Below, piece by piece: positions 29,611-39,400 of a stretch of DNA of 64,000 bases. The position numbers and the translations under genes were made by a program. Where the stretch lies: NCBI GenBank assembly GCA_029260755.1, contig JAJDCQ010000073.1:1-64000 (forward strand), in the 5' to 3' direction. The notes beneath the pieces are model-generated. The model was not told where the DNA came from, searched no databases, and worked only from the letters and a program-made list of their open reading frames with translations. The first letter of the stretch is position 1. Each line of letters begins with the position of its first letter. Source of the DNA: Planctomycetota bacterium (lineage in GTDB: Bacteria; Planctomycetota; J058; JAJDCQ01).

Positions 29611-31631
29611 GGGCTGCTCTGCTGCGTCGCGAGGCTTGCGAGCTGCTGGAACAGCGCCTCGGCCCTTTCGAGGTCGCCCCTTCGCAGCGCTTCCGCCCGC
29701 TCGGCTCGGAGCTGACGAAGCTGCTCTTTTCGAGCTCGCGCTCGAAGCCTTGCGGCCACCTGTTGCACTTCGGCTTGCAGGTCGGGCCGTTCGTCCGGCT
29801 GCTCTTCGAGCAGCAGCACCTCGAGCGCCGCTTCGCGCTGCCCCTCGGGAAGCGCGTCCAGCACTCGTTGAGGACTCACGTCCTCCCGTGCCTCGAACAT
29901 CTCGGCCGCCACGCGAACGATCACGCGACACTGTGGATGCTCCACTCCCTGGCCTGACGCCAGATCCGGATACTCCGCGAGAAGCTCGGCGGGGGACACC
30001 ACCATCAGGTTCGCCACCGAGCGGTCGAGCACCCCGGGGGGCTTCTGCGCGGCGGCGGGTGCATACCCGTCGAGGTCCTGCGGCGCGGGGCCATCGCCCC
30101 GCATCTCGTGCTCGAACGAGCCGTCCCGGTCGGGCGACTCGTTCGCGAAAACAGCCGGGCCTCCGGCCGGCGCTCCTCCGTGGGGTCCCTTCCGTCGAGA
30201 CTCGCCACTTCGGGGTCCGCCGCCCTGCCCGCTCCACCTCCTCGACCCGGCATCACGCCGGGCTTGTTCCTTGATGAACGTCGCGAGGCGCTCGTTGATC
30301 GTGGTCAGCGCGAAGCCGAGCTTCGCCGCCACGTCTCGCGCGAGCTCCGCGCGTCTCAGGGGGTCGGGCGCCGCCGCCGCGATCGGGAGGACCCGATCTG
30401 CCACGCGCGAGCCGTTCGCCCCTTCTCCCTCCTGGCTCTTGACGACGTCGACGCAGAAGTCGATCGCGCCCATCGGGGCCGCGAGCGCCTCCGCGAACGG
30501 CTCCGGCCCCCGCTGGACGACGAGGTCGGCCGGGTCCATTCCCTCGGGCAACGCGACGACGTCCGCCTCGAGACCGTTGCGGACGCAGACCTCGATCGTC
30601 CTCAGCGCCGCGCGCTCCCCCGCCGCATCGCCGTCGAAGAGAAGGGTCAGCGCCGGGCCGACCCGCTTCACCAGCTTCGCGTGCTCGTCGCCGAACGCCG
30701 TGCCGAGGCACGCGACGGCGCCGTGGAAGCCCGCCTGATGGGCGAGGATGACGTCGGTGTAGCCCTCCGTGAGTATCAGACGCTCGGGGCGTTCGCTCCG
30801 GCGCCACGCCTTGTCGAATCCATAGAGAACCTCCCGCTTGTGGAAGGTCATCGTCTCCTGGGTGTTGAGATACTTCGGTCCTGCGTCACCCTTGCGATCG
30901 CCGTCGCCGTCGCCGTCGCCGTCGCCTTCCTCTTCGTCCGACGCCGGCTGCGGGAGGCTTCGCCCGGCCAGGGCGACCACGCGGCCTTGTGCGTCGGTGA
31001 TCGGGAAGATCATCCGGTCGCGAAGGAAGTCCCACTGACCCTTGCCGCCCTTGCGAGCGCGGCAGAGCCCGGCGGCCTCGAGGACCTCGGGGGAGAACCC
31101 GTCCTCGCGGAGCCGGCGACCGACCCGGTCCCACTCGGGGGGGGCGATGCCGAGCCGCCAGGTCCGGGCGGTCTCCTCCTCGATCCCGCGCTCGGTCAGA
31201 TACGCGCGGCCGCGCTCGCCGAGCTCGCTCTTGCTGAAGAGCGCCATCTCGTAGAGCGTGCTCGCGCGGTCGAGCGCCGCGAGGAGCCTTCGCTTGTTCT
31301 CGGCGGCCCGCGCGCCGGGGCCGTCCTCCTCCTCCTCGAGCGCGATCCCGTAGCGCTCCGCCAGGATGCGGATCGACTCCGGAAAGCTGACCCGCTCGAT
31401 CAGCTGCACGAACTTGAAGACGTCACCCTTGACGCCGCAACCGAAGCACTTCCAAAAGCCCCGCCAGCGTCCATCGGTGTGGACGAGGAACGAGGCCGTC
31501 TTTTCCTCGTGAAAGGGACAGCGCGCCTTGTACTCGCGTCCCTTCTGGGTGAGCGGAACGTAATAGCCGATGACTTCCGCCAGATCGGCCCGTTCGCGAA
31601 CCGCGTCCTTCACATGATCCGCGATGCGCAC
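29607..31631 (-). CDS. dnaG: DNA primase
   Basis: This 674-residue primase makes RNA primers for replication. The CHC2-type zinc ribbon is near the start ([22 protein letters not shown]). The N-terminal catalytic core includes [20 protein letters not shown]. The Toprim domain shows [15 protein letters not shown] and [13 protein letters not shown]. The C-terminal helicase-binding region is less conserved, with a Gly/Ser-rich linker (about 470-530). An acidic insertion ([16 protein letters not shown]) is encoded by a hexanucleotide repeat. It overlaps rpoD by four bases and has a good promoter upstream. Confidence 0.96.
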   Translation of the reverse strand: MRIADHVKDAVRERADLAEVIGYYVPLTQKGREYKARCPFHEEKTASFLVHTDGRWRGFWKCFGCGVKGDVFKFVQLIERVSFPESIRILAERYGIALEEEEDGPGARAAENKRRLLAALDRASTLYEMALFSKSELGERGRAYLTERGIEEETARTWRLGIAPPEWDRVGRRLREDGFSPEVLEAAGLCRARKGGKGQWDFLRDRMIFPITDAQGRVVALAGRSLPQPASDEEEGDGDGDGDGDRKGDAGPKYLNTQETMTFHKREVLYGFDKAWRRSERPERLILTEGYTDVILAHQAGFHGAVACLGTAFGDEHAKLVKRVGPALTLLFDGDAAGERAALRTIEVCVRNGLEADVVALPEGMDPADLVVQRGPEPFAEALAAPMGAIDFCVDVVKSQEGEGANGSRVADRVLPIAAAAPDPLRRAELARDVAAKLGFALTTINERLATFIKEQARRDAGSRRWSGQGGGPRSGESRRKGPHGGAPAGGPAVFANESPDRDGSFEHEMRGDGPAPQDLDGYAPAAAQKPPGVLDRSVANLMVVSPAELLAEYPDLASGQGVEHPQCRVIVRVAAEMFEAREDVSPQRVLDALPEGQREAALEVLLLEEQPDERPDLQAEVQQVAARLRARARKEQLRQLRAERAEALRRGDLERAEALFQQLASLATQQSSP
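30900..30923. repeat. Hexanucleotide repeat inside dnaG
   Basis: Four perfect GCCGTC units, plus a variant fifth, encode alternating Asp-Gly in an acidic loop of the primase. Slippage would add or remove Gly-Asp pairs in frame. Confidence 0.85.
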
Positions 31632-31720
31632 CGAGGCCTCCCCGATACCGCGTGGGGCAACTGAGGGTGGAGCCCACCGCCGACCGAGGTGCCCTCTTCA
31701 GTGAAGGCACGAAGCGGCCA

Positions 31721-31748
31721 ATTATACAAGGGCGGGGGCGGCCTTCAA
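31721..31748 (-). promoter_or_regulatory. Sigma-70-type promoter of the dnaG-rpoD operon
   Basis: On the minus strand TTGAAG (31748-31743) and a consensus TATAAT (31726-31721) are separated by 16 bases, with a TG just before the -10 box. Transcription should start near 31714, giving a leader of about 83 bases before dnaG. It is the best promoter match I saw in the window. Confidence 0.8.
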
Positions 31749-31924
31749 GGGCATCTCGTCCCGTCTAGCCCTTTCGGCCAAAACCAGTTACGGGACCTCG
31801 CCTCTCGCAAGAACCCGGCCAATCAGACCGCTCTCGCCCGGACTCTTGCCGCGTTGCGCAACCCGTTGTGCCGCAGGAGGGGCGGGGGAATTCCCGATGA
31901 CGATTCAGGGGAGAGTTCGGGCGC

Positions 31925-32224
31925 TCAGAGGCCGTAGGACGCTCGAAGCGGGCCCTGGAGATCGGGCCGGATCCGATAGCAGAGCTGGCCATCGGCGTCC
32001 GGCTTGTGGGCCTCGACGATCCGCTCCGCCATCTGGCTGAGCGGGAAGAGCACCGCGATCGCGTCGAGATTGCTGATCGCGCCGACGCCGAGCGCGCCGC
32101 TCGGGTCGAGCGGAATCGCCTCCTCGATCGCCTCGGGCGGGAAGTAGGCCTCGCGGCCTCGCTCCTCGTGGAGGTCGAGGACGGCCTGGATCACCGGTCT
32201 GGTCTTGGGATCGAGGGGATCCAT
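31925..32224 (-). CDS. Small conserved-looking protein of unknown function
   Basis: This is a 99-residue soluble protein beginning MDPLDPKTRPVIQAVLDLHE, with a hydrophobic centre (GAISNLDAIAVLFPLSQMAE). No motif is recognised. A GAGGAG ribosome site seven bases before the ATG and typical codon usage support it as a real gene. It lies between dnaG and the alkyl-DHAP-synthase-like gene, all on the minus strand, but the dnaG promoter lies downstream of it so it is transcribed separately from dnaG. Confidence 0.65.
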   Translation of the reverse strand: MDPLDPKTRPVIQAVLDLHEERGREAYFPPEAIEEAIPLDPSGALGVGAISNLDAIAVLFPLSQMAERIVEAHKPDADGQLCYRIRPDLQGPLRASYGL

Positions 32225-32313
32225 GCTGACTCCTCTCCGCCTCTCGCGGACTCGTGTCGACTTCCTGTGTAGCCTCGGCGACGGCTCGCGGCCAGCGGCC
32301 GGACGCCCGCTGC

Positions 32314-33990
32314 TCAGCGGGTCGACTCGCGGAGGCCGAGCTTCCCCGGGTTCATGATCCCGTGAGGGTCGAGGGCGTCCTTGATCCGCTGGAAGACGGT
32401 CATCATGCCGCCGTGCTCCTCGGCCATGAACTCGGCCTTCGAGAGCCCGACGCCGTGGTGGTGGCTGATCGTGCCGCCGGCGGCGACGCAGGCGGTGAGC
32501 GCGTCCTTCCAGATGGTGCGGTAGAGGCGCTCCATCTTCGCCGGATCATCCCCGGCGTCGGCGACGAACGTGAAGTAGATGCTGCAGCCCTCGGGGTAGG
32601 CGTGGCTGAAGTGAGCGAGGACGATCGCGTGCTTTCCGATCGCCGCGCGGACGCCCGCGTAGAGGGCGTCGAGCTGGGTCCACGACGAGGCGACCTCCAT
32701 CGTGTCGTTGAAGAGGCCTCGGGCGAAGACCCGACTCTGCTTGTAGGAGACCGAGTAGCGCTCCGCCTCCCAGCGGCGGGCGGGTCCCTCGCCGCGGCTC
32801 ACCCCGCCGACCTCGCGGAAGATCGCCTCGGCCGCGTTCGCCTCGAACTCGGCCTGGCCGTGGTCGCCCTCGAACACGAGGACGAGGAGGCAGCTCACCG
32901 GGAGGGCGCCGGCCGCGGTCGAGATCAGGCCGGCCGCGTGGCGCAGGACGTGACGGCCGCCGCGCTGGGCGAGCTCCTCGAGCCAGCTCCCGAGGCGCCA
33001 GGGCGCGCCCGAGGCGTCCGCGCCGGCGGCCGACGTGACGCGGTCGGCGTCGCCCGGGAGGAACTCGCCCTCGAGGCGGTCGTCGGCCGCAGCCGGCGGC
33101 GCGCTCTCGGCCGCGGCCGCCGCGCGCCTCTCGGCCTTCGCCGCCTTCTCCCCCTTGCGGGCGACGAGGAGGGTGTCGAGCTCGTCGTAGAGGCGGACGA
33201 CGGCCGGGCGCAGGCCGGCCTGGAGCATCCGGCGCATCCCGTCGAGGCCCGCCTTCGCCGTCGAGAACGTGTAGGACCGGTAGACGCGCTCCCGCGGGGC
33301 CGGCCAGCATCGCATCGTCGCGCGGGTGATGAAGCCGAGGGTGCCCTCGGAGCCGACGAAGAGCTGCGCGAAGTCGGGGCCGGTCGCGCGGCGCGGCGAC
33401 ATCCGCTGGGCGGCCACCTCGCCGGTCGGGAGGACGACCTCGAGGGCGCGGACCATGTCCTCGATCTTGCCGTAACGCGACGAGCACTGGCCCGCGCTCC
33501 GGGCGGCGAGCCAGCCGCCGAGGGTCGAGCAGTGGATCGACGACGGGAAGTGGCCGAGGGTGAGGCCGTGGCGGTTGAGCTCATCCTCGAGGACGGGCCC
33601 CATGACGCCGGCCTGCGCCTCGACGAGGAGCGAGTCGGGCTCGACGCGGAGGATCTTCTCGAGCCGCTTCACGTCGATCGAGAGCCCGCCGCGGATGGGG
33701 ACGGCGCCGCCGCACACGCCGGAGCCGCCGGCGTAGGGCGTGCACGGGATCCGCTCCTCGTGGCAGAGGCGGACGAGCGCGGCGAGCTGCTCGACGTCGG
33801 CGGGCCACGCGACGGCGCACGGGGGATGGCCGACCTCGCCGCCGCGGACGAGACGGATCATCTCGAGCGGCCACAGATCGCGGGCGTAGGCGCGGCGGTC
33901 GAGGTCGCTGCGGCTGACGTGCTCGGCGCCGACGATCGCGGCGATGCGGTCGATGATCGCGTCGTCGATCCTGCTGGCGGTGAGGGTCAC
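32314..33990 (-). CDS. FAD-linked oxidase, alkyldihydroxyacetonephosphate synthase-like
   Basis: This 558-residue protein has a PCMH-type FAD-binding domain (about 55-235; CTPYAGGSGVCGGAVPIRGG, GSEGTLGFIT) and a C-terminal FAD-oxidase domain. The C-terminal region matches alkyl-DHAP synthases: ARGLFNDTMEVASSW, AHFSHAYPEGCSIYFTF and the His triplet in GGTISHHHGVGLSKA. AGPS swaps the acyl chain of acyl-DHAP for a fatty alcohol, creating the ether bond of ether lipids. It starts with GTG, overlapping the stop of the GlpB-like gene (GTGA). A generic D-lactate-type oxidase is the main alternative, but the HHH motif argues against it. Confidence 0.82.
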   Translation of the reverse strand: MTLTASRIDDAIIDRIAAIVGAEHVSRSDLDRRAYARDLWPLEMIRLVRGGEVGHPPCAVAWPADVEQLAALVRLCHEERIPCTPYAGGSGVCGGAVPIRGGLSIDVKRLEKILRVEPDSLLVEAQAGVMGPVLEDELNRHGLTLGHFPSSIHCSTLGGWLAARSAGQCSSRYGKIEDMVRALEVVLPTGEVAAQRMSPRRATGPDFAQLFVGSEGTLGFITRATMRCWPAPRERVYRSYTFSTAKAGLDGMRRMLQAGLRPAVVRLYDELDTLLVARKGEKAAKAERRAAAAAESAPPAAADDRLEGEFLPGDADRVTSAAGADASGAPWRLGSWLEELAQRGGRHVLRHAAGLISTAAGALPVSCLLVLVFEGDHGQAEFEANAAEAIFREVGGVSRGEGPARRWEAERYSVSYKQSRVFARGLFNDTMEVASSWTQLDALYAGVRAAIGKHAIVLAHFSHAYPEGCSIYFTFVADAGDDPAKMERLYRTIWKDALTACVAAGGTISHHHGVGLSKAEFMAEEHGGMMTVFQRIKDALDPHGIMNPGKLGLRESTR

Positions 33991-35483
33991 GGGGCGGTCC
34001 TTTCGCGGGCGAGCCCGGATGCCTGCCGATCGGGCCGACGACCGGTGAGCCGGCTGGCGTGACGACCGGCGAGCCAGCCGCTCACCAGGGCGAAGCCGAC
34101 CCCCGCGCCGTCGCGGGCGTAGTCGTGGGCGGACACGATCGACCCGGCGGCGAAGAGCCGCGCCGAGGCCGCGCGCCCGTCCTCGTCGAGCGCCCGTCCG
34201 GTCGGGTCGACGGCCACGCCGAGCCCTTCGAGGAGAGGATGCCGGGCGGGGCCGCCGCCGTCGACTCCGTCGTGGGCGGCCAGGACGGCGTCGGGACCAA
34301 CCGGGACGCCCGAGCCGTCGACGAGGGTGAGCCCGGCGACCGGCTCGCGCGCCGAGACGGCCGGCGTGCCGGCGCCCTCGAGCCCGCCGCCGAGGAAGCG
34401 ACCGGTCGCGAGGACGGCCGCCCCGGCGACGACGGGCTCGGCCGCGCCGGGGTCGGCCTCGGGGGCGATCGGGACCGAGCGCGCGATCGCGGCATCGTCG
34501 TGGAGCTGCAGCGAGGTGGCGCGCGCCGCGCGCACCTCGACGCCGGCCGCCGAGACGGCCCGCAGCAGCGCGCGGTGGGCGCGGAGGCCGGGCACCGACG
34601 GCGGCAGCGCGGTCGCCTCGGCGACCCGCGCGTTCGGGACCGCCGCGGCGAGGCCTCGATCGAGCGCGGCGACGACGGCGTCGTGACGCGAGAGGCCGAG
34701 CGCCGGCGGGAGGAGGACCACCGTCGCGCCGCGGCCGTCGTGGCCGTCCTCGGCTCGGTCCGCCCGCGCGTCCCGGACGGCCGGGCCGAGCGTCGTCTCG
34801 GCCCAGCGCGCGAGGGTCGCCTCGTCGGCCGCGTCGAACCCGACGGCGATGGCGAACGGGCCCGTCGGCGCGCCCGGCTCGATCTCATCGGGGAGCGCGA
34901 CGGGGCTCGCCGCGCTCGCGCGCGCCCCGAACGCGCGGTAGGCGGCGGCGGTGGTCGGCGCGCCCAGCTCCGGCCAGGCGATTCCCGCGAGCGGCGCCAC
35001 GACGAGCGTCGCGCCCGCCGCGACGACGGCGCGGGCGCACGCGCGCGCCGCGGTCGCCGGCGCCCCCGCGACCGCGCGGAGCACGCCGCCGGGGGCGGGG
35101 AGGGCGAGCGGCTCGTCGGTGGAGACGACGTGAGGGAGGTCGACGTCGGCGAGGCGGGGGAGGAGCGCGTCGAACGCCTCGCGCGCGCGCGCGACGATCG
35201 AGCTCGCCCGCGCTCGCGGGGCGGAGTCGGCCTCGTCGGCGAGGCGAGACCACGCGTGGCGCGGCTCGGCGCGGAGCAGCCGGGCGAGGGCGTCGCCGAG
35301 GGGCTCGTCGAGGTCGCCCGCGACCAGGTCGAGCGTGGCCGACGACAGCGCGGTCGCCCCGGGGCGGCCCGCCAGCATGACGACGCTCGCGCCCTCGGCC
35401 CGGGCCGCGAGCGCCGCCGCGACGCCGGCGGCGCCGCTTCCGATCACGACGACGTCGGCGGTCGGTTCGGCCATGGCGGCCAT
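33987..35483 (-). CDS. FAD-dependent glycerol-3-phosphate dehydrogenase subunit B-like protein
   Basis: This is a 498-residue flavoprotein with an N-terminal dinucleotide fold (DVVVIGSGAAGVAAALAARA) followed by the GlpB-like GRPGATALSSATLDLVAGD. The C-terminal SIVSAHDYARDGAGVGFALV is the second FAD contact. GlpB is the membrane-linked partner of GlpA/GlpC in anaerobic glycerol-3-phosphate oxidation to DHAP. GlpA and GlpC are not seen here. It is longer than E. coli GlpB, with an Ala-rich middle. The four-base overlap with the AGPS-like gene points to DHAP or ether-lipid chemistry. An alternative ATG lies three codons in. Confidence 0.72.
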   Translation of the reverse strand: MAAMAEPTADVVVIGSGAAGVAAALAARAEGASVVMLAGRPGATALSSATLDLVAGDLDEPLGDALARLLRAEPRHAWSRLADEADSAPRARASSIVARAREAFDALLPRLADVDLPHVVSTDEPLALPAPGGVLRAVAGAPATAARACARAVVAAGATLVVAPLAGIAWPELGAPTTAAAYRAFGARASAASPVALPDEIEPGAPTGPFAIAVGFDAADEATLARWAETTLGPAVRDARADRAEDGHDGRGATVVLLPPALGLSRHDAVVAALDRGLAAAVPNARVAEATALPPSVPGLRAHRALLRAVSAAGVEVRAARATSLQLHDDAAIARSVPIAPEADPGAAEPVVAGAAVLATGRFLGGGLEGAGTPAVSAREPVAGLTLVDGSGVPVGPDAVLAAHDGVDGGGPARHPLLEGLGVAVDPTGRALDEDGRAASARLFAAGSIVSAHDYARDGAGVGFALVSGWLAGRHASRLTGRRPDRQASGLARERTAP

Positions 35484-35567
35484 TTCACCACCGCGCGCAG
35501 CGGAACGCCACGCGGGCGTCCAGGGCGGTCGACGGGTGCGTCGAGGGGATCGGGCTCGGCGAGCTCG

Positions 35568-36281
35568 CTACAGGTCGTCCGAGGTCCAGCCCGCCAGTCG
35601 CCCGTCGGCGTCGAAGTAGACGTCGCGACGGAACGAGACGGGGACCGTGTAGCGCGTGACGTAGGTCGTGTAGATCGGCGCGTGGATCGACCGGCCGTAG
35701 CTGCCGCACCCGCCGTAGCTCCGGAAGTGCGCGTAGGTGTAGCCGCTGTGGACGGCCTCGCGCTCCTCGTAGCGGGTGATCCGGAACACCCATCGCTCGC
35801 CGCCGCCGCCTCGCCCGTCGGGGACGATCGTGTTCGGCAGCCCCCAGGCGAGCTCGACCTGCTCGCGCGTCATGCCCTTGAGGAGCCGGTCGTCGCGGAT
35901 GGCCGCCTCGACCCGGCGCGGCCACGGCGTCGTCTCGAGGATGACCTCGCGGAGGTTGTGCCGGACCTGATCGTTGCGGTCCTGCGCGCGGGCGAACGTG
36001 CCCGAGTCGTAGGAGAAGACGCGCACGTCGGCGGGATCGGCGTAGCCCTCGCGGCCCTGATAGGTGACCTCGACCCGGTCGCCGGTCGGGTCGCCGACGC
36101 CGAGCGACTCGTGATGGAACTGGTCCATCCGGCCGATGACGTCCTCGCCGTCCTCGTCGGCGTAGAGCGGGGCGCCGTCGGTGCGGACGACGTAGTGGTA
36201 GCTCCGGCAGCCGCTGGCCGCGGCCAGCACGAGCAGTCCGACGGCCGGGAGTGCGACCCCCCGAATCCGCGTACCTCGCAT
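35568..36281 (-). CDS. Lipoprotein with BamE/SmpA-like C-terminal segment
   Basis: This 237-residue protein has a lipoprotein signal (ALPAVGLLVLAAASGC). Residues about 25-80 look like an SH3-type beta domain (RTDGAPLYADEDGEDVIGRM). The segment LLKGMTREQVELAWGLPNTI matches the GMT-x-V-x-GxP signature of BamE/OmlA-type folds, and beta strands follow. The start at 36281 is set by GGAGGAG just upstream; a longer frame adds residues that do not fit a signal peptide. BamE-like proteins support outer-membrane assembly, but this one could have another role. Confidence 0.72.
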   Translation of the reverse strand: MRGTRIRGVALPAVGLLVLAAASGCRSYHYVVRTDGAPLYADEDGEDVIGRMDQFHHESLGVGDPTGDRVEVTYQGREGYADPADVRVFSYDSGTFARAQDRNDQVRHNLREVILETTPWPRRVEAAIRDDRLLKGMTREQVELAWGLPNTIVPDGRGGGGERWVFRITRYEEREAVHSGYTYAHFRSYGGCGSYGRSIHAPIYTTYVTRYTVPVSFRRDVYFDADGRLAGWTSDDL

Positions 36282-36443
36282 GTCTCCTCCGACGTGGCTG
36301 AGCGGGCGGCGTTCGCGCGTCGCGTCATCGCGCCGTCTCGCACCAACCACCATAGACGGCCCGACGTCGGCCTTCAAGATGTCCCCCGGCGTCCGACGGC
36401 GGCGCCTCGGGGGATGTTCAGGCGCGACCGCGGGCCCGGCTCC

Positions 36444-36471
36444 TTGAACGCCCCCCGTCCAGAGCTACAAT
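36444..36471 (+). promoter_or_regulatory. Sigma-70-type promoter of the TPR/kinase pair
   Basis: TTGAAC (36444-36449) and TACAAT (36466-36471) are 16 bases apart. Transcription would start near 36478, only about 15 bases before the ATG at 36493 but about 70 bases before the GTG at 36550. Confidence 0.65.
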
Positions 36472-36492
36472 CTCCTTACGTCATCCCTAACG

Positions 36493-39400
36493 ATGATGGT
36501 TCCACGCCGCGCGGGCAGCCCCCGAGCGGCGGGGGGAGGGCCTGTCCGGGTGAACGGACCGAACGATCCCGCACCGACGACCGCCGATCAGGACGGCGTC
36601 GATGAGGCGTGCGCCGAGGCGCTGCTCGCCGATGGGGTCATCACGGAGGACCAGCTCGCGGAGTGCCGCCGCCTCCGGGAGCAGCTCACGGTTCGCTACC
36701 CCGGCCTGCGCATCGCGCACGTCCTCCTGAAGAAGGGATACGTCGAACGCGACGTCCTCGAGGAGACCCTCGCCTCGATCTCGGGCGTGGACGAGTCGGT
36801 CGAGGAGCCGATCCGGGCCGCCGGCGGCCTCGTCGCGATCTGCGACGGCTGCGAGGCGCGCTACGACGCGACCGGGCGGAACGTGGGCGAGGCGGCCGGC
36901 TGCCCGTGCGGCGGCACGATCACCGTCTACGACGAGGGGGAGTCGCCGTTCGATTCGTACGAGTCGTACGAGTCGGACTACGACTCCGACTCCGCGCCGC
37001 CGTCGGAGCCGCTCCCCTCGGACGACGGGTTCGCGATGTTCCGGACCGTCGAGATCGAGCCGGATGAGATCGCCGGCGCCTTCCCGGGCGGCGGCCCGAT
37101 CGGACCGCCGCCGGGCGCGCCGGAGCCGCCGGGTTCGGACGTCGGGTTCGAGGCGCCGTCCGAGTCGGAGCCCGGCTCGGACGACGGCTCGCTCTTCGAG
37201 CCGCCGCCGCCGGAGGCCGGCGCCGGCGCCGCCGACATCCAGCATCGCACCGTCGAGGTCGACGAGGAGGAGATCGTCGCGGGCGCGAATCCGATGCATC
37301 GGACCGTCGAGCTCGAGTCGGGCGAGATCGACGGCAGCGCGGCCATGCACCGAACCGTCGAGGTCGACGAGCACGAGATCACCGCCGACGCGATGGATGG
37401 CATGCGCCGCACGGTCGAGCTCGAGCCCGACGGCGCGGGCGGCTGGCGTCCGGAGCCGCCCGCCCCGCTGCCCCCGCCGGCGCTCGACGCCGAGGGCGCG
37501 ACCGTCCTCCTCGGGCCGGGAAGCGCTGGCCAGATCGACGAGTCGCTCCTCGCGATGGAGTCGGGCGGCCTCGTCCAGCCCGAGGTCGAGAGCGGCCTCC
37601 ACGCGGCGCCTACGGTGCGCGGGCAGCTCGAGTCGGGCGCGTGGGAGCCGGAGCCGTCGGGCGGCTGGGAGCAGGACGCGCCCCGCGGCCTCGAGGAGAA
37701 CGTCGGCGGCCTCTCGGAGACGCTCGAGGCGTTCGCGCCGGTCGAGTCGAGCGACGATGCGATCGACGGGGACTCCTCGCTCGGCGGCTCGATCGACGTC
37801 TCCGATCTGATGGGCGATCCCGACGAGCAGACCCAACGCACCGGCGCGCCGGGGGGCAGCGGCTACGGGTCGCGGCCGGCGATGATGGGCCCCGGGATGG
37901 GCGCGCCCGGCGGCTCGGGGATCGAGGGGAGCGGACCCGTCTTCAGCGACGACCCCGACCTCGCGCCGACCGTCGAGATGGACGGCCCCGCCGGGATGGC
38001 CGGGCTGCCCGTTCGGAGCGAGACCGACGACCACGGCTGGGACGACACGCGCGCGGGATCGGACACCGGCCCGCGGAGCGAGACGGCCGACAGCGACCCG
38101 CCGCCGTTCGAGGGCTGGGGCGACTCCGAGAGCGACAGCGACTTCGACGCGACCGGCTCGGGCGTCGTCGTCGCGGCGAAGACGGGAGGGGGCGGGGCGA
38201 AGCTCGCGGTCGCTCTCGTCGTCTTCGTCATCCTGCTCGGGGCGGCCGGCTTCATCGGCTGGACGATGCACGTCTCGAGCGTCGTCGACGGGAGCCTCGC
38301 GGCCGGAAGCGACGCGTTCCGGCGCGGCGACTGGCAGGCGGCCTACGACGCCTACCGCACCGTCGTGGACTACCAGCCCGATCACCCCGAGGCGAGCGCG
38401 CGCCTCGTCGAGGCGGAGCAGCGGCTCGCGGCGCTCCGCCGGCGTGAGGAGCGCCGGGTCGCCTCCCGCGAGCGCGACGACCGGGCGAACGCCGCGATCG
38501 CGGAGGCGTCGAGCAAGGCGGAGCCGAGCGAGGCCGCCGCGACGATCGACAAGGCGATCCTCGCCGACGGCGAGAGCGGTCGCCTCTACCTCGAGCGGGC
38601 GCGGGCCGCCCGACGGGTGGGCCGGCAGAAGCAGGAGCGCGGCGCGTCGCAGGACGCCCAGGCGCGCTTCACCGGCGCCGAGAACGACCTCCGGATCGCC
38701 TACGACCTCCTCAAGACCGAGCGGGCGGAGATCGACAAGGACATCGCCGACCTGGCCGAGGACGACCCGACCGCGGAGGAGGACCGCGCGATGGCGGCCG
38801 TCATCGGGCAGCTCCTGGCCGAGACGGTCCTCGAGCGGTCGTTCATCCTCGAGTTCGATCGCGGCCGGAAGCGCGAGGCGCTCAAGGAGGCCGAGCGGGT
38901 CCGCGACGAGAGCGGCGAGCCGTGGACGGTCGCCTACGCCGACGGGCGCGCCGCGCTCGAGGAGCGCGACTACAAGACGGCGGGGCGGAAGCTCCGAACC
39001 GTCATCGAGGCGCGCCCCGAGGCGCCCGAGCCGAGGTTGCTCCGGGCGCAGGCGAACATCGGGCTCGGCCGCGTCGAGAAGGCGACCGAGGACGTCGACG
39101 CGGCCCGGGCCGAGGCGCCGCTCCTCGGTCGGCCGGTCGCGCTCTCCGCGTGGCTGGCGCTGGTGCGGGACGACGTCGCGGCGGCGATCAGCGAGTCGGA
39201 GCAGGCGGTGAAGCTCGCGCCGCGCGATCCGCTCGCGCGGATGATCCGCGGTCAGGCGTTCGAGGCGAACGATCAGCCGGAGAAGGCGCGGCCCGAGTAC
39301 GACTTCGCGATCGAGTACGACCCGACCGACGCCTACGCCCTCTTCCTCCGCGGTCGCCTCCGGGTGGAGCGAGAGGACTACTACGGGGCGCTCCCGGACC

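Noticed and set aside
27889..30237. Extended rpoD with about 209 extra N-terminal residues
   Set aside because: The extension overlaps the conserved coding sequence of dnaG in another frame and is Arg/Gly-rich; the GTG at 29610 fits sigma-70 length.
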